Source: Bacteroidota bacterium
GTDB lineage: Bacteria > Bacteroidota > Bacteroidia > Flavobacteriales_C > GCA-002722245
NCBI GenBank assembly: GCA_026390935.1
Contig: JAPLEZ010000073.1
Span: 1-58,489 of the forward strand
Reading direction: 5' to 3'
Length of the DNA stretch: 58,489 bases
A model generated the notes under the pieces. That model saw only the letters and a program-made list of their open reading frames with translations, searched no databases and was not told where the DNA came from. This document shows, one piece after another, positions 37,145-45,795 of this stretch. Each line of letters begins with the position of its first letter. The stretch's first letter is position 1. The position numbers and the translations under genes are program-made.

Positions 37145-38095
37145 ATGTCTAAAGAGAAATTTGGAGTAGGTCAATCGATTAAATACGCGAAAAGAAAACC
37201 GCGTAAGGCCCTCCTCTTTGTATCCATATTGGTACTTATGTCATTTGCTGTCAATTTGCTTTTATTGCCCTACCTCGAAAAATACGTTTCAAAAAATAAA
37301 TCTCGGGAAATAGAAAAACTGAAATACGAATATGCCTTGATGAATATTCGTATGGAACGCATGAACAAAGAAATTGAAGATTTAAATCAGAAAGACGACA
37401 GTTTATATTCTGGTGTTTTTGGGTTGGAGCCCTTATCTAAAGAAGTACGAATGGCCGGCACAGGCGGACATGACATGAATGCCGATTTAAATGGTTATGA
37501 ATATTCTTACCTCCTAAAAACCACCAACACCAAGCTAAAAGCGCTTCAGGCAAAAATTCAGATCCAACAGGAGTCGTATAAAAGAATCGACAAAAAAGTA
37601 AAAATGGTGAGCACCAAAATATCTTCCATTCCAGCGATACAACCTATTATAAATAAGCGATTGCAAACTGTTTCATCGGGTTATGGCATGCGTTTGCACC
37701 CTATACATGATGAAGTTAAAATGCATTGGGGCATGGACTTTTCGGCACCGCGAGGCACAAAAATTTGCGCCACTGGTGATGGAGTTGTTGAATTTGCTGG
37801 AGATAGGCACGATGGCTACGGAAAAAACGTGATCATCAATCATGGCTTTGGTTATACAACACTTTACGGCCATATGAGTAAAATCGCTGTGAAAAGAGGT
37901 CAGAAAGTAAAACGAAAAGACTACATCGGAGACGTTGGAAACACAGGACAATCCACCGACAATCACTTGCATTATGAGGTGATGAAAAAAGGAGAAAAGA
38001 TTGATCCGGCAAACTTTTTCTTTGAAGACTTGAATTATACGCAATACCGTCAGATGATGGAAATATCATCGAGAATAACGAGGGCTTTGGATTAA
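37145..38095 (+). CDS. Membrane-anchored M23 family metallopeptidase
   Basis: 316 residues: short cytoplasmic start, one membrane helix (about 23-43), a coiled coil (about 50-90), and a C-terminal peptidase domain (about 180-290). The zinc ligands are complete: SGYGMRLHP and HWGMDFSAPRG for the first two, and HLHYEV for the third. Such enzymes cut peptidoglycan crosslinks or activate amidases, acting in the periplasm. The gene is divergent from alaS and followed by a MerR gene, a common Bacteroidota order. Confidence 0.92.
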   Translation: MSKEKFGVGQSIKYAKRKPRKALLFVSILVLMSFAVNLLLLPYLEKYVSKNKSREIEKLKYEYALMNIRMERMNKEIEDLNQKDDSLYSGVFGLEPLSKEVRMAGTGGHDMNADLNGYEYSYLLKTTNTKLKALQAKIQIQQESYKRIDKKVKMVSTKISSIPAIQPIINKRLQTVSSGYGMRLHPIHDEVKMHWGMDFSAPRGTKICATGDGVVEFAGDRHDGYGKNVIINHGFGYTTLYGHMSKIAVKRGQKVKRKDYIGDVGNTGQSTDNHLHYEVMKKGEKIDPANFFFEDLNYTQYRQMMEISSRITRALD

Positions 38096-38126
38096 TTTTC
38101 TATTTTTATCACTCAAATTTTTCATC

Positions 38127-38462
38127 GTGCCTTATAAGGAAAAAGAAACATCGAAACTCTATTACACCATCGGCGAGGTGGCTGAAATGTTTGAAGTAAA
38201 CACTTCACTCATTCGCTTTTGGGAAAAGGAATTCGAAATTCTGAAACCTAAAAAAAGCAAAAAAGGCAATCGCTTATTCACCAATGACGACGTGGAAACC
38301 CTAAAGTTGATCCATCATTTGGTGAAAGATCGTGGATTCACATTGAACGGTGCCAAGGAAAAGCTAAAAAAGCACAAGCTGGAAACCAAGAAAGAAGTGG
38401 AAATGATCAAGTCGCTGGATAAAGTGAAAAAGTTTTTACTGGCCTTGAAAAAAGAGTTGTAG
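38127..38462 (+). CDS. MerR family transcriptional regulator
   Basis: 111 residues from GTG 38127. It has the winged helix-turn-helix YYTIGEVAEMFEVNTSLIRF and the wing FTNDDVETLKLIHHLV, but after the short dimerisation helix there is no effector domain, so it probably does not sense a ligand by itself. It follows the M23 gene by 31 bases and ends one base before the next ATG. Confidence 0.88.
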   Translation: MPYKEKETSKLYYTIGEVAEMFEVNTSLIRFWEKEFEILKPKKSKKGNRLFTNDDVETLKLIHHLVKDRGFTLNGAKEKLKKHKLETKKEVEMIKSLDKVKKFLLALKKEL

Positions 38463-38463
38463 C

Positions 38464-38832
38464 ATGAAAAAGAAGGTGCTCGTAGTTGAAGATGAAGAAA
38501 TGCAAGCGAAGCTCATCGTGAACACCCTCCTCAAAGAAGATTGCGAAGTGTTTTTATGTGAAGAAGGAAACTATGCGGTATCCATTCTTACCCTGAATAA
38601 ATTCGACATTATTTTTCTTGATTTAAATATTCCTAAAGTAAGTGGATTGCTCCTTTTACAAATTATTCGCAGCGACAGCGAACAAATAAATTTCAACACA
38701 CCAGTAGTCATTTGCACCGCATCTTCGGATCAAAATGACAAAGCGCAATCTCTTCAATATAAAGCAAACGAATATCTAGTAAAGCCAATTTTACCAGAAA
38801 AAATAAGAGAGACGGTTGCTAAATATATTTAA
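38464..38832 (+). CDS. Stand-alone response regulator receiver domain
   Basis: 122 residues, one CheY-like domain. It has the acidic pair EDEE near the start, phospho-acceptor Asp in IIFLDLNIPKVSG, a Thr/Ser in VVICTASSD and the conserved Lys in YLVKPILP. There is no output domain. Its stop overlaps the stop of the convergent leucine-rich-repeat gene by four bases. Its kinase is not in the window. Confidence 0.9.
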   Translation: MKKKVLVVEDEEMQAKLIVNTLLKEDCEVFLCEEGNYAVSILTLNKFDIIFLDLNIPKVSGLLLLQIIRSDSEQINFNTPVVICTASSDQNDKAQSLQYKANEYLVKPILPEKIRETVAKYI

Positions 38833-41213
38833 TTAAATACCTTTTGCTTCAATTGCAAAAAGGTAATTTTCTCAGGGTTAAAGTACTTCGCCTTCAAAGG
38901 TTTTCCTTTAAAATATTTTACTAATCTTTTTGAAGAAACATAACCATAGGAGCCATTTTCAAACACAATAATTAAAGCTTTGTTTTTCGCGCTATCAATG
39001 GAAACTTCCTCATCACGATAAGTGATCATTGAATTATTTTCTTTGTTACACAAAAACACTTGCTCCGTTTTCATTTTAAAGGGTGCTTCCTTTAATTTGG
39101 CTATCAATCCTGCCCCAACATAAATAGGATTTACTTGGTCCCAATTAGCAATTCCAAAACGGGGCATTACAAAAAAACGGACGAACTGCTGATACAACTT
39201 ACTTTTTTCGTTCCAATCTTTTACTTTCATTTCGTATTCCTTCATTTCTTCATTAAAAGCTTGCTGGTGCATTTTTTTATAAACTTCTTCATTTCTATAG
39301 TATTGCGCAACAGCTGTATCATATTGCACTTTCATTATTCGGAATTTTTCAAGCATTTGTTTTTCAATGTGGTCAATTTTTTTCCATTTCTTGGCCTTCA
39401 CCTTTTCAAGACCTCTTATTGCGCTAAGAAGTTGATTGATATTTTTAAATTTCGCGTTAGGATTGAGTTCATCACGAAAAATAGGCTCAGCAACAAATTG
39501 AATTTTTGAAGACGAACCAATTAAAGTAATTACTACTTCATCAGAGCCTTTTTTATCGAAATCAATTTCCTGTATATCGAAATCCTTCATCTTCTGCTTG
39601 AGTGAGTAGTACTCTTCCTCATTTTTTAATTTCCAATCCAAAAGATTTATCGCTTCTAGTTCATCCATTGTTTTAAACCTATCAGCAGGTACTTTTTCAC
39701 GATCATTGACATGTGAAAAATATATCGCCCAATAATCTTTGCGCACTGCATAATTCACATATACCATTTCAAGTTTTACTTGATAATTAAACTGCGGCTC
39801 CTTTGGAGGCAAGAACTTCTCTTCGTACTTTTTATACACAGGAGCCCTAAAGGGCATTTGAGAAGAAGCAGACGGGTTAATCCTTCGCACATCATCGCTA
39901 CCGATGTTTACCCACAATTCATTTTTCTCATCCAAAGAATAAAGCTGATACGCTTGATCAATATTTGTGGTTTGATACTCTGCAATCACCGGCGCAACGG
40001 GATTTGAAATCAATGCTACTCCATCTTTGTAAGGACGAAATTCAAACATTTGTAACGACTGCATATAATTATGAGTACCATCTTCATAGTAGCTCATTGG
40101 AATTCCCGATGCGACGAAATCAAGAGGGTCTTTGAATTCTCTGTATTGAATGTCCACTATTCCACGAACAGGAGACCCATCCGGATACAAAAAAGCATTT
40201 TTAGGAATCACGAAACGCATGCTTTCATTAACAGCCAATATTGAAGAAGAGTCTCCATTCGCAGCAAACTCTAAAGGCTTAATACAATATTCTTCAATGG
40301 GTGGACTAATGAATTTCTTTTGTGCGTCGTAAATAACATTGCCGTCTTGCACTTTTCTTTTCAACCTGTTTACCACTGCGTTTTCTAAGGAGTTTCCCTT
40401 GATGTTTAAAAATCTCAACTTTACAACTGACGGAATAACGATTGAAGTCAAATTTGTGTTCACCAAGTATAAATTTCTCAAATACTTTAAACGAGAAATA
40501 CTTTTAGGTACTTGCGAAAGAGTAACATTAAAAATTCCAAATGTTTGAATTTTGGGATTGTACTTTACAATAGAATCAATATTGAGGACTATTCCACTCA
40601 TCATAATTGAAGCGAGTCCGCGCAAATTTGATAGCTGTAGCTCTTGATTACCGCTTCTGTTAATCAGCTCAAATTTACTTAGACTAGGAAAGCTTGACAA
40701 GAAAACATTTAAAGTACTAAACGAATTACCGTCAACCAGCAGTTCTTCCACTTTTAAAAAATTTCGGGAAGAAGAAAATGTGATAGTAGAATTTACAACT
40801 TTCAATACTTTTAGTTTTTTTAGCAAAGGCAAATAGGCAGGAATGCCCTTTTCATTGTGCACAATAAATTCCTTTAATCGTTTCAATTTAATTAGCTCTT
40901 CAGAAGTCTCACTGCCATTAAAAATAGGGGTGTTTGAAATATTTAAACTCTCCAAAGCACCGATTTGAGAGAGTGCTTTCGGAAAAACAGAGAGTGGATT
41001 ATCTTCAAGATTCAGCTTCGTTAATCCAGGAATATCTTTTAATTTCAATGGAAGTTCAGTGAATTGATTCTTTGACAAATCCAAACTAACAATAGTTCTA
41101 CCGTCGAAGATAGAATCAGGCAAAACACTAATGTTTTTTCCAGAAAAATCCATACTCTGACTAAAACAGGAGAATGGAGCAATGAACAGGAAGCAAAATA
41201 ATATTCTTGTCAT
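38829..41213 (-). CDS. Secreted leucine-rich-repeat protein
   Basis: About 794 residues from the ATG giving MTRILFCFLFIAPFSCFSQS, a clean signal peptide. A longer TTG start (41258) would add 15 residues. About nine leucine-rich repeats (VSLDLSKNQFTELPLKLKDI, LTKLNLEDNPLSVFPKAL and others) occupy 20-275. A second domain (IPKNAFLYPDGSPVRGIVDI to about 420) resembles a beta-sandwich domain often seen in Bacteroidota surface proteins. The end (after about 600) has a helical, Lys/Glu-rich part. Function unknown; probably surface or periplasmic. Confidence 0.78.
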   Translation of the reverse strand: MTRILFCFLFIAPFSCFSQSMDFSGKNISVLPDSIFDGRTIVSLDLSKNQFTELPLKLKDIPGLTKLNLEDNPLSVFPKALSQIGALESLNISNTPIFNGSETSEELIKLKRLKEFIVHNEKGIPAYLPLLKKLKVLKVVNSTITFSSSRNFLKVEELLVDGNSFSTLNVFLSSFPSLSKFELINRSGNQELQLSNLRGLASIMMSGIVLNIDSIVKYNPKIQTFGIFNVTLSQVPKSISRLKYLRNLYLVNTNLTSIVIPSVVKLRFLNIKGNSLENAVVNRLKRKVQDGNVIYDAQKKFISPPIEEYCIKPLEFAANGDSSSILAVNESMRFVIPKNAFLYPDGSPVRGIVDIQYREFKDPLDFVASGIPMSYYEDGTHNYMQSLQMFEFRPYKDGVALISNPVAPVIAEYQTTNIDQAYQLYSLDEKNELWVNIGSDDVRRINPSASSQMPFRAPVYKKYEEKFLPPKEPQFNYQVKLEMVYVNYAVRKDYWAIYFSHVNDREKVPADRFKTMDELEAINLLDWKLKNEEEYYSLKQKMKDFDIQEIDFDKKGSDEVVITLIGSSSKIQFVAEPIFRDELNPNAKFKNINQLLSAIRGLEKVKAKKWKKIDHIEKQMLEKFRIMKVQYDTAVAQYYRNEEVYKKMHQQAFNEEMKEYEMKVKDWNEKSKLYQQFVRFFVMPRFGIANWDQVNPIYVGAGLIAKLKEAPFKMKTEQVFLCNKENNSMITYRDEEVSIDSAKNKALIIVFENGSYGYVSSKRLVKYFKGKPLKAKYFNPEKITFLQLKQKVFN

Positions 41214-41267
41214 AGGAAAGGTTTTATGGAATAATGCAAAAAAAAGGAAACGTTTCAAATTACCGAT

Positions 41268-42230
41268 CTATTTTCTTTTCTGAAGATAATTTTTCACGTA
41301 ATCCTCCACCCCATCTTCCAAAGAAGTAAACTCCTTAGTATATCCGGCAGCTTTTAATTTAGCCATGTTGGCTTGCGTGTAGTATTGGTATTTGTCTCGA
41401 ATATCAATTGGTGTATCAATAAACTCAATATTAGATGGAAGATTCATGGCCTTGAAAGTAGCGTTCGCTAAATCCACAAAGGCTCGAGCTTTACCTGTTC
41501 CCAAATTGTAAATACCGGAATGCTTTCTGCTCTCCATCAAAAACACAATCACATCGGCAACATCTTTCACATAAATGAAATCGCGTAATTGTCCGCCGTC
41601 TTTATAATCCGCACGATGAGAACGGAACAACTTCACTTTTCCTACAGCTTTGATTTGGTTGAACGAATGAAAAACTACCGAAGCCATGCGGCCCTTATGA
41701 TATTCATTTGGACCGTAAACATTAAAAAATTTCAAGCCTGCCCAAAAGAAAGGTTTTTTCTCTTGTTGCAAAGCCCATATATCAAAATCGTTTTTTGAAT
41801 CCCCATAAGGGTTCAAAGGTTTTAAATTCGGAATTACTTCGTGGTTGTCATCATAACCCAACTCTCCGCCACCATATGTTGCAGCAGATGAAGCATAAAT
41901 TAAAGGCAAGGCATGTTGAACGCAAAGTTCCCACACTTTTTTGCTGTAGTTTAAATTCAATTCATCAAAAATATCTTTGTTGAATTCGGTAGTATCGGTG
42001 CGTGCGCCCAAATGAATGACAAATTGGGTGAAACGCTGATTTTTTTCTAGCCAAGTAAAGAAATCCTTACGATCTACTTTTTCGGTAAAGACAAGATGCT
42101 CATAATTGGATTGCTTAGCAGGATAAGATTGGAAATCATCCACCAACACTATATCCTTATACCCCAGCTCATTGAGCTTGCCTACCACCACGCTACTTAT
42201 AAATCCTGCTGCTCCAGTTACTATTATCAT
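41268..42230 (-). CDS. hldD: ADP-L-glycero-D-manno-heptose 6-epimerase
   Basis: Short-chain dehydrogenase fold that epimerises ADP-heptose for lipopolysaccharide core synthesis. 320 residues from the ATG giving MIIVTGAAGFISS, which starts the first beta strand; an upstream ATG at 42278 adds a non-family stretch. The NAD motif reads GAAGFISS, with Ser where the third glycine is usual. The catalytic YxxxK is in NPYGDSKNDFD. Conserved YGPNEYHKGRMASV and YQYYTQANMAKL complete the HldD pattern. Confidence 0.92.
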   Translation of the reverse strand: MIIVTGAAGFISSVVVGKLNELGYKDIVLVDDFQSYPAKQSNYEHLVFTEKVDRKDFFTWLEKNQRFTQFVIHLGARTDTTEFNKDIFDELNLNYSKKVWELCVQHALPLIYASSAATYGGGELGYDDNHEVIPNLKPLNPYGDSKNDFDIWALQQEKKPFFWAGLKFFNVYGPNEYHKGRMASVVFHSFNQIKAVGKVKLFRSHRADYKDGGQLRDFIYVKDVADVIVFLMESRKHSGIYNLGTGKARAFVDLANATFKAMNLPSNIEFIDTPIDIRDKYQYYTQANMAKLKAAGYTKEFTSLEDGVEDYVKNYLQKRK

Positions 42231-42256
42231 GAGAATATTTTTTCGTAAAAATAGCA

Positions 42257-42279
42257 AATGTTCTTTTGCAAAGAACATT
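42257..42279 (+). promoter_or_regulatory. Perfect 10-bp dyad, candidate operator
   Basis: AATGTTCTTT-TGC-AAAGAACATT. It lies between divergent hldD and the pterin genes, covering the -33 region of the promoter at 42284. Such a dyad is a typical binding site for a dimeric repressor or activator; the protein is unknown. Confidence 0.5.
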
Positions 42280-42283
42280 CACT

Positions 42284-42291
42284 TATATTTG
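42284..42291 (+). promoter_or_regulatory. -7 box of the pterin gene pair
   Basis: TATATTTG is a perfect TAnnTTTG, 20 bases before the ATG at 42312. The -33 region is covered by the dyad at 42257-42279. Confidence 0.55.
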
Positions 42292-42311
42292 TGCACCTAA
42301 AATTTTAAAAA

Positions 42312-42722
42312 ATGATTTACCTCACCCGACGCGAACGCTTCAATGCAGCGCACAAGCTATACAGAGACGACTGGAGCGCCGAAAAAAACGAAGAAGTTTT
42401 TGGCAAGTGTGCCAACCACAACTGGCACGGACACAATTACGAAGTGTTTGTTACCGTGAAAGGGGAAATCAATCCTACCACAGGTTTTGTTGTGGATTTA
42501 AAACAATTGAGTATTGTTCTTCAAAACAAAATTGTAAACCCTTTGGATCACCGAAACATCAATTTAGATGTTCCTTTCATGAAAGGCAAAATGGCGTCTA
42601 CAGAAGTGTTAGCCATTGAGATCTGGAAAGAAATTAAAACAGAAGTTGAAGCCCTGGGCTGTCAACTCCATTCTGTAAAAGTGCAAGAAACAGAAAACAA
42701 TTCAGTAGAATATTACGGATAA
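42312..42722 (+). CDS. 6-pyruvoyl-tetrahydropterin synthase / QueD family enzyme, PTPS-like
   Basis: 136 residues. Zinc and catalytic motifs are in [14 protein letters not shown]: Cys33 lies six residues before His39-Gly-His41 (CX5HGH), the spacing found in eukaryotic PTPS, whereas most QueD have CX3[28 protein letters not shown] and [14 protein letters not shown] also follow the animal PTPS pattern closely. The likely reaction is conversion of dihydroneopterin triphosphate to 6-pyruvoyl-tetrahydropterin; 6-carboxy-tetrahydropterin formation for queuosine is the alternative. Its stop overlaps the folE start by one base. Confidence 0.88.
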   Translation: MIYLTRRERFNAAHKLYRDDWSAEKNEEVFGKCANHNWHGHNYEVFVTVKGEINPTTGFVVDLKQLSIVLQNKIVNPLDHRNINLDVPFMKGKMASTEVLAIEIWKEIKTEVEALGCQLHSVKVQETENNSVEYYG

Positions 42723-43321
42723 TGGGAAACTATAAAAAAACCGAAGAATTCAATGAGGAATCCACCCGTAAAATGGCGGAATACAACAGAGAAATTCTAA
42801 AAATAATTGGTGAAAACCCCGATCGTGAGGGACTGTTAAAAACACCCGAAAGAGTTGCCAAATCGATGCAATACCTCACTAAAGGATATTGCGAAAATCC
42901 GGATGAAATCATGATGTCGGCCATCTTCAATGAAGACCACAACGAAATGATTATTGTAAAAGACATTGAATTGTATTCATTGTGCGAGCACCATATTTTA
43001 CCCTTTTTCGGAAAGGCACACATCGCCTATATCCCATCAGGAAAAATTGTGGGCTTAAGTAAAATCCCAAGAGTAGTGGATGCGTACTCTCGCAGATTAC
43101 AAGTGCAAGAAAGATTAACAACTGACATATTAGAGTGTATTCAAAGAACTTTAAATCCGATTGGAGTAGCCGTAGTTATTGAAGCTCAGCACATGTGCAT
43201 GCAAATGCGTGGAGTGCAAAAACAAAACAGTGTTACTACCACTTCCTCATTCAAAGGAGCATTTGAAAAACAAGAAACCAGAAATGAATTCATCAAATTA
43301 ATATCTTCCAAATTACATTAA
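42722..43321 (+). CDS. folE: GTP cyclohydrolase I
   Basis: Makes dihydroneopterin triphosphate from GTP, the first step of folate, tetrahydropterin and queuosine paths. 199 residues with the zinc site [19 protein letters not shown] and [15 protein letters not shown], and [20 protein letters not shown]. Translationally coupled to the PTPS-like gene, which uses its product. Confidence 0.96.
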   Translation: MGNYKKTEEFNEESTRKMAEYNREILKIIGENPDREGLLKTPERVAKSMQYLTKGYCENPDEIMMSAIFNEDHNEMIIVKDIELYSLCEHHILPFFGKAHIAYIPSGKIVGLSKIPRVVDAYSRRLQVQERLTTDILECIQRTLNPIGVAVVIEAQHMCMQMRGVQKQNSVTTTSSFKGAFEKQETRNEFIKLISSKLH

Positions 43322-43323
43322 AT

Positions 43324-43355
43324 AACTTTGAACATTAAACTTTAAACATTGAACT
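43324..43355 (+). repeat. Single arm of the TTCAATGTTTAAAGTT repeat family
   Basis: Read on the minus strand this is AAGTTCAATGTTTAAAGTTT plus AATGTTCAAAGT, closely matching the arms of the inverted repeat at 34251-34326. It fills most of the 41-base gap between folE and fabD. Confidence 0.65.
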
Positions 43356-43362
43356 TATTTAT

Positions 43363-44238
43363 ATGAACGCATACGTTTATCCAGGTCAAGGCTCACAATT
43401 CCCGGGAATGGGAAAAGAATTGTACAACAGCAATCCTGAAGCAAAAAAATTATTTGATAAAGCCAATGAAATATTGGGCTTCAACATTACCGAAATCATG
43501 TTCAACGGAACTGATGAAGATTTAAAACAAACTAAAGTAACACAACCTGCGGTTTTCCTTCATTCTGTCGCACTCACTCTCACTCTTCCTCAATTCAAAC
43601 CTGATATGGTAGCCGGACATTCCTTAGGAGAATTTTCTGCGCTGGTAGCCAACAAAACCATTTCATTTGAAGATGGATTAAGATTGGTTTCTATTCGTGC
43701 TCAGGCAATGCAAAAAGCCTGTGAAATCAACCCTTCTACAATGGCGGCAATTTTAGGACTAGAAGACGCTGTGGTAGAAGAAATTTGCAAAAGCATTGAT
43801 GGCGTAGTGGTAGCAGCGAATTATAATTGTCCGGGACAATTGGTGATCTCCGGCGAAAACAAAGCAGTTGAAGCTGCATGTGCTAAATTGACTGAAGCTG
43901 GCGCTAAGCGAGCTTTATTACTTCCTGTTGGAGGCGCATTCCACTCTCCATTGATGGAACCAGCACGCGTAGAATTGGCTGCAGCGATAGAAAACACAAC
44001 TTTCAACACACCTATTTGTCCGGTTTACCAAAATGTAAATGCACAGGCAATTACAGATCCAAATACTATCAAACAAAACTTAGTAACGCAATTGACTGCT
44101 CCGGTGCGCTGGACACAAACGGTGATCAACATGATAGCTGGTGGCGCAACTAAATTTACTGAAATCGGTCCGGGTAAAACATTGCAGGGCTTGGTGAAAA
44201 AAGTGGATAGAGCAATGCCGACGGAAGGGATTGCTTAA
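43363..44238 (+). CDS. fabD: Malonyl CoA-acyl carrier protein transacylase
   Basis: Loads malonyl onto ACP for fatty-acid synthesis. 291 residues with YPGQGSQFPGMGKELY at the start, the nucleophile in AGHSLGEFSALVA, and the catalytic His in GGAFHSPLMEPA. The end GATKFTEIGPGKTLQGLVKK is typical. Complete and of normal length. Confidence 0.97.
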   Translation: MNAYVYPGQGSQFPGMGKELYNSNPEAKKLFDKANEILGFNITEIMFNGTDEDLKQTKVTQPAVFLHSVALTLTLPQFKPDMVAGHSLGEFSALVANKTISFEDGLRLVSIRAQAMQKACEINPSTMAAILGLEDAVVEEICKSIDGVVVAANYNCPGQLVISGENKAVEAACAKLTEAGAKRALLLPVGGAFHSPLMEPARVELAAAIENTTFNTPICPVYQNVNAQAITDPNTIKQNLVTQLTAPVRWTQTVINMIAGGATKFTEIGPGKTLQGLVKKVDRAMPTEGIA

Positions 44239-44249
44239 TTTCACTATTT

Positions 44250-44334
44250 GGTTCTTGTAGAGACGCAAAATTTTGCGTCTTTAATTTTATCGTACTTTGT
44301 GAGAGACGGAAAATCTTCCGTCTCTACAAGAATC
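44250..44334 (+). repeat. REP-like element, GTAGAGACGC family (copy 1)
   Basis: Outer arms GTTCTTGTAGAGACG and CGTCTCTACAAGAATC are complementary apart from the first base. Inside are two palindromes, AGACGCAAAATTTTGCGTCT and GAGACGGAAAATCTTCCGTC (plus TC). It fills the gap between the convergent fabD and FemAB-like genes and could act as a terminator in both directions. Confidence 0.85.
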
Positions 44335-44359
44335 ACTTCCTGAAAATGCTATTATCAGA

Positions 44360-45589
44360 TTAACTTGCCACAGGAACCGGCACCTCTTCCTTAAAAGGAT
44401 TTCTCAATTCAAAAGAACTAGGTTGTATCAGTTTGAAAATTGGTTTCAGCAATTTGTTACTCAAGGTATTTCTGTGGCGCATGAAAATTTTCATATTCAC
44501 CGGAACTGCGCCAATCGACGATTTAATTTCACTGGCCGTTCTTCCGTAGCACAATTCGGTGCATTGCTGTTCAATGGCAATTTCAACAAAATCAAACAAC
44601 ATTCGGTGATATACACAGTACTCTTTGCTCACCTCATAATCCAATCCAACATAGTTGGCATCCAACACACCGTTGCTTACAAACAAAGCAGCAAAACCAA
44701 CCATTTCTTCCTCTAAGTAATAGGCACGGAAAATAAATTTTTCCTTCAAATTGACTTTCATATTGTAGAAGCCTGAAGCATCAAAATGTCCGAACTTAAA
44801 ATCGGCTTTTTCATGCACCGCATCAAACAACACTTTAATTACTTCTTCCTGCGATTTAATGTCGGCAGCATCCAGCTCTTTCACTTGCAGGATCGATGAT
44901 TTTTTCAAAACATCTTTATACCTTTTTCTATATTTTTTAGTGATGTCGTCAACGTAATTGTTGATGTTTTTCCAAGAAGGAGAAATCTTCAGCACCAAGT
45001 TAGGATCAATCTCAAAATCTCTGTAATCGTATTTTTTTATGACCGCCAATTGATTGTAACTCTTTTCCCAAAACTCTTTCAAGATCACTGAAGAAACTTG
45101 TCCGAGCACTTTCTCCGCCCTTCGCAAACGATACAAACCATTCATCAAAGCATTGTAAGCCACTTCGGGATCCATGCTGGGAATCATAGCAAATCCGTTT
45201 TCACCCGAGGAAAAAACATTGCCACAAACCAAAAATTTTAAATTTTTTCCACCCAGCAATTCTTTGCCAAAATTTAAATGAGTGCATTCCAAATTCCTGA
45301 TGCTGTTGGCTAATTTTAAATTCAAAACCTGAACGTAAGCAATAGCAACGGGATTTTTATCTTGGTAAAAGATGATGTAGCGACATGAAATATTTTGCTG
45401 AGAAAGCTCAATGGCTTTCAAATACTCATAACTCAAATACAGGTTATTGCTGGTAGATTGAACTTGCTGCCAATGTTTTTCTGACACCTGAAAAATGGAA
45501 TCGTGAATGGACATTGGAAAATCAACAGGAGTGCGGCGCAAACAGAAATTCGCTTTTTTATCGCTGAAGTATTCTTTAAGGTTTTTCAT
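44360..45589 (-). CDS. FemAB/GNAT-like peptidoglycan-type acyltransferase homolog
   Basis: 409 residues, no signal peptide. The pattern fits the DUF482/FemAB_like group with a double GNAT fold: an N-terminal part with SYEYLKAIELS and, in the second half, KYRKRYKDVLKK and RAYYLEEEMVGFAALFVSNG, then VYHRMLFDFVEIAIEQ. Relatives add amino acids to peptidoglycan or lipids; the substrate here is unknown. It is separated from the upstream OmpA gene by a terminator and a repeat. Confidence 0.7.
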   Translation of the reverse strand: MKNLKEYFSDKKANFCLRRTPVDFPMSIHDSIFQVSEKHWQQVQSTSNNLYLSYEYLKAIELSQQNISCRYIIFYQDKNPVAIAYVQVLNLKLANSIRNLECTHLNFGKELLGGKNLKFLVCGNVFSSGENGFAMIPSMDPEVAYNALMNGLYRLRRAEKVLGQVSSVILKEFWEKSYNQLAVIKKYDYRDFEIDPNLVLKISPSWKNINNYVDDITKKYRKRYKDVLKKSSILQVKELDAADIKSQEEVIKVLFDAVHEKADFKFGHFDASGFYNMKVNLKEKFIFRAYYLEEEMVGFAALFVSNGVLDANYVGLDYEVSKEYCVYHRMLFDFVEIAIEQQCTELCYGRTASEIKSSIGAVPVNMKIFMRHRNTLSNKLLKPIFKLIQPSSFELRNPFKEEVPVPVAS

Positions 45590-45640
45590 GAGCGGAAAGA
45601 TAGTTATTCATGAACTTAACCATTTCATAAAAAAACAAAA

Positions 45641-45664
45641 AAAGGAGACCTTGCGATCTCCTTT
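45641..45664 (-). terminator. Rho-independent terminator after the OmpA gene
   Basis: On the minus strand AAAGGAGA pairs with TCTCCTTT around an eight-base loop and is followed by TTTTTTTGTTTTTTT. A repeat element lies between it and the OmpA stop. Confidence 0.75.
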
Positions 45665-45680
45665 ATATTCTTTGTGGCGT

Positions 45681-45769
45681 AGATCCTGAAACAAGTTCAG
45701 GATGACAAATGTGAACCACTTTCTTCACATCATGCTCGGTAATGTCATCCTGAACTTGTTTCAGGATCT
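45681..45769 (+). repeat. REP-like element, AGATCCTGAAACAAGTTCAG family (copy 1)
   Basis: Arms AGATCCTGAAACAAGTTCAG plus GATGAC and GTCATCCTGAACTTGTTTCA plus GGATCT are exact complements (26 bases). The core carries ACAAATGTGAACCA on the left and GCTCGGTAAT on the right. The same design is found at 57804-57896 in opposite orientation. Confidence 0.88.
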
Positions 45770-45795
45770 ATACTTTAAATAATAATTCTGAAATT

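Noticed and set aside
41214-41258. Longer TTG start of the leucine-rich-repeat protein
   Set aside because: It would put 15 extra residues before a complete signal peptide; the ATG at 41213 gives a normal one.
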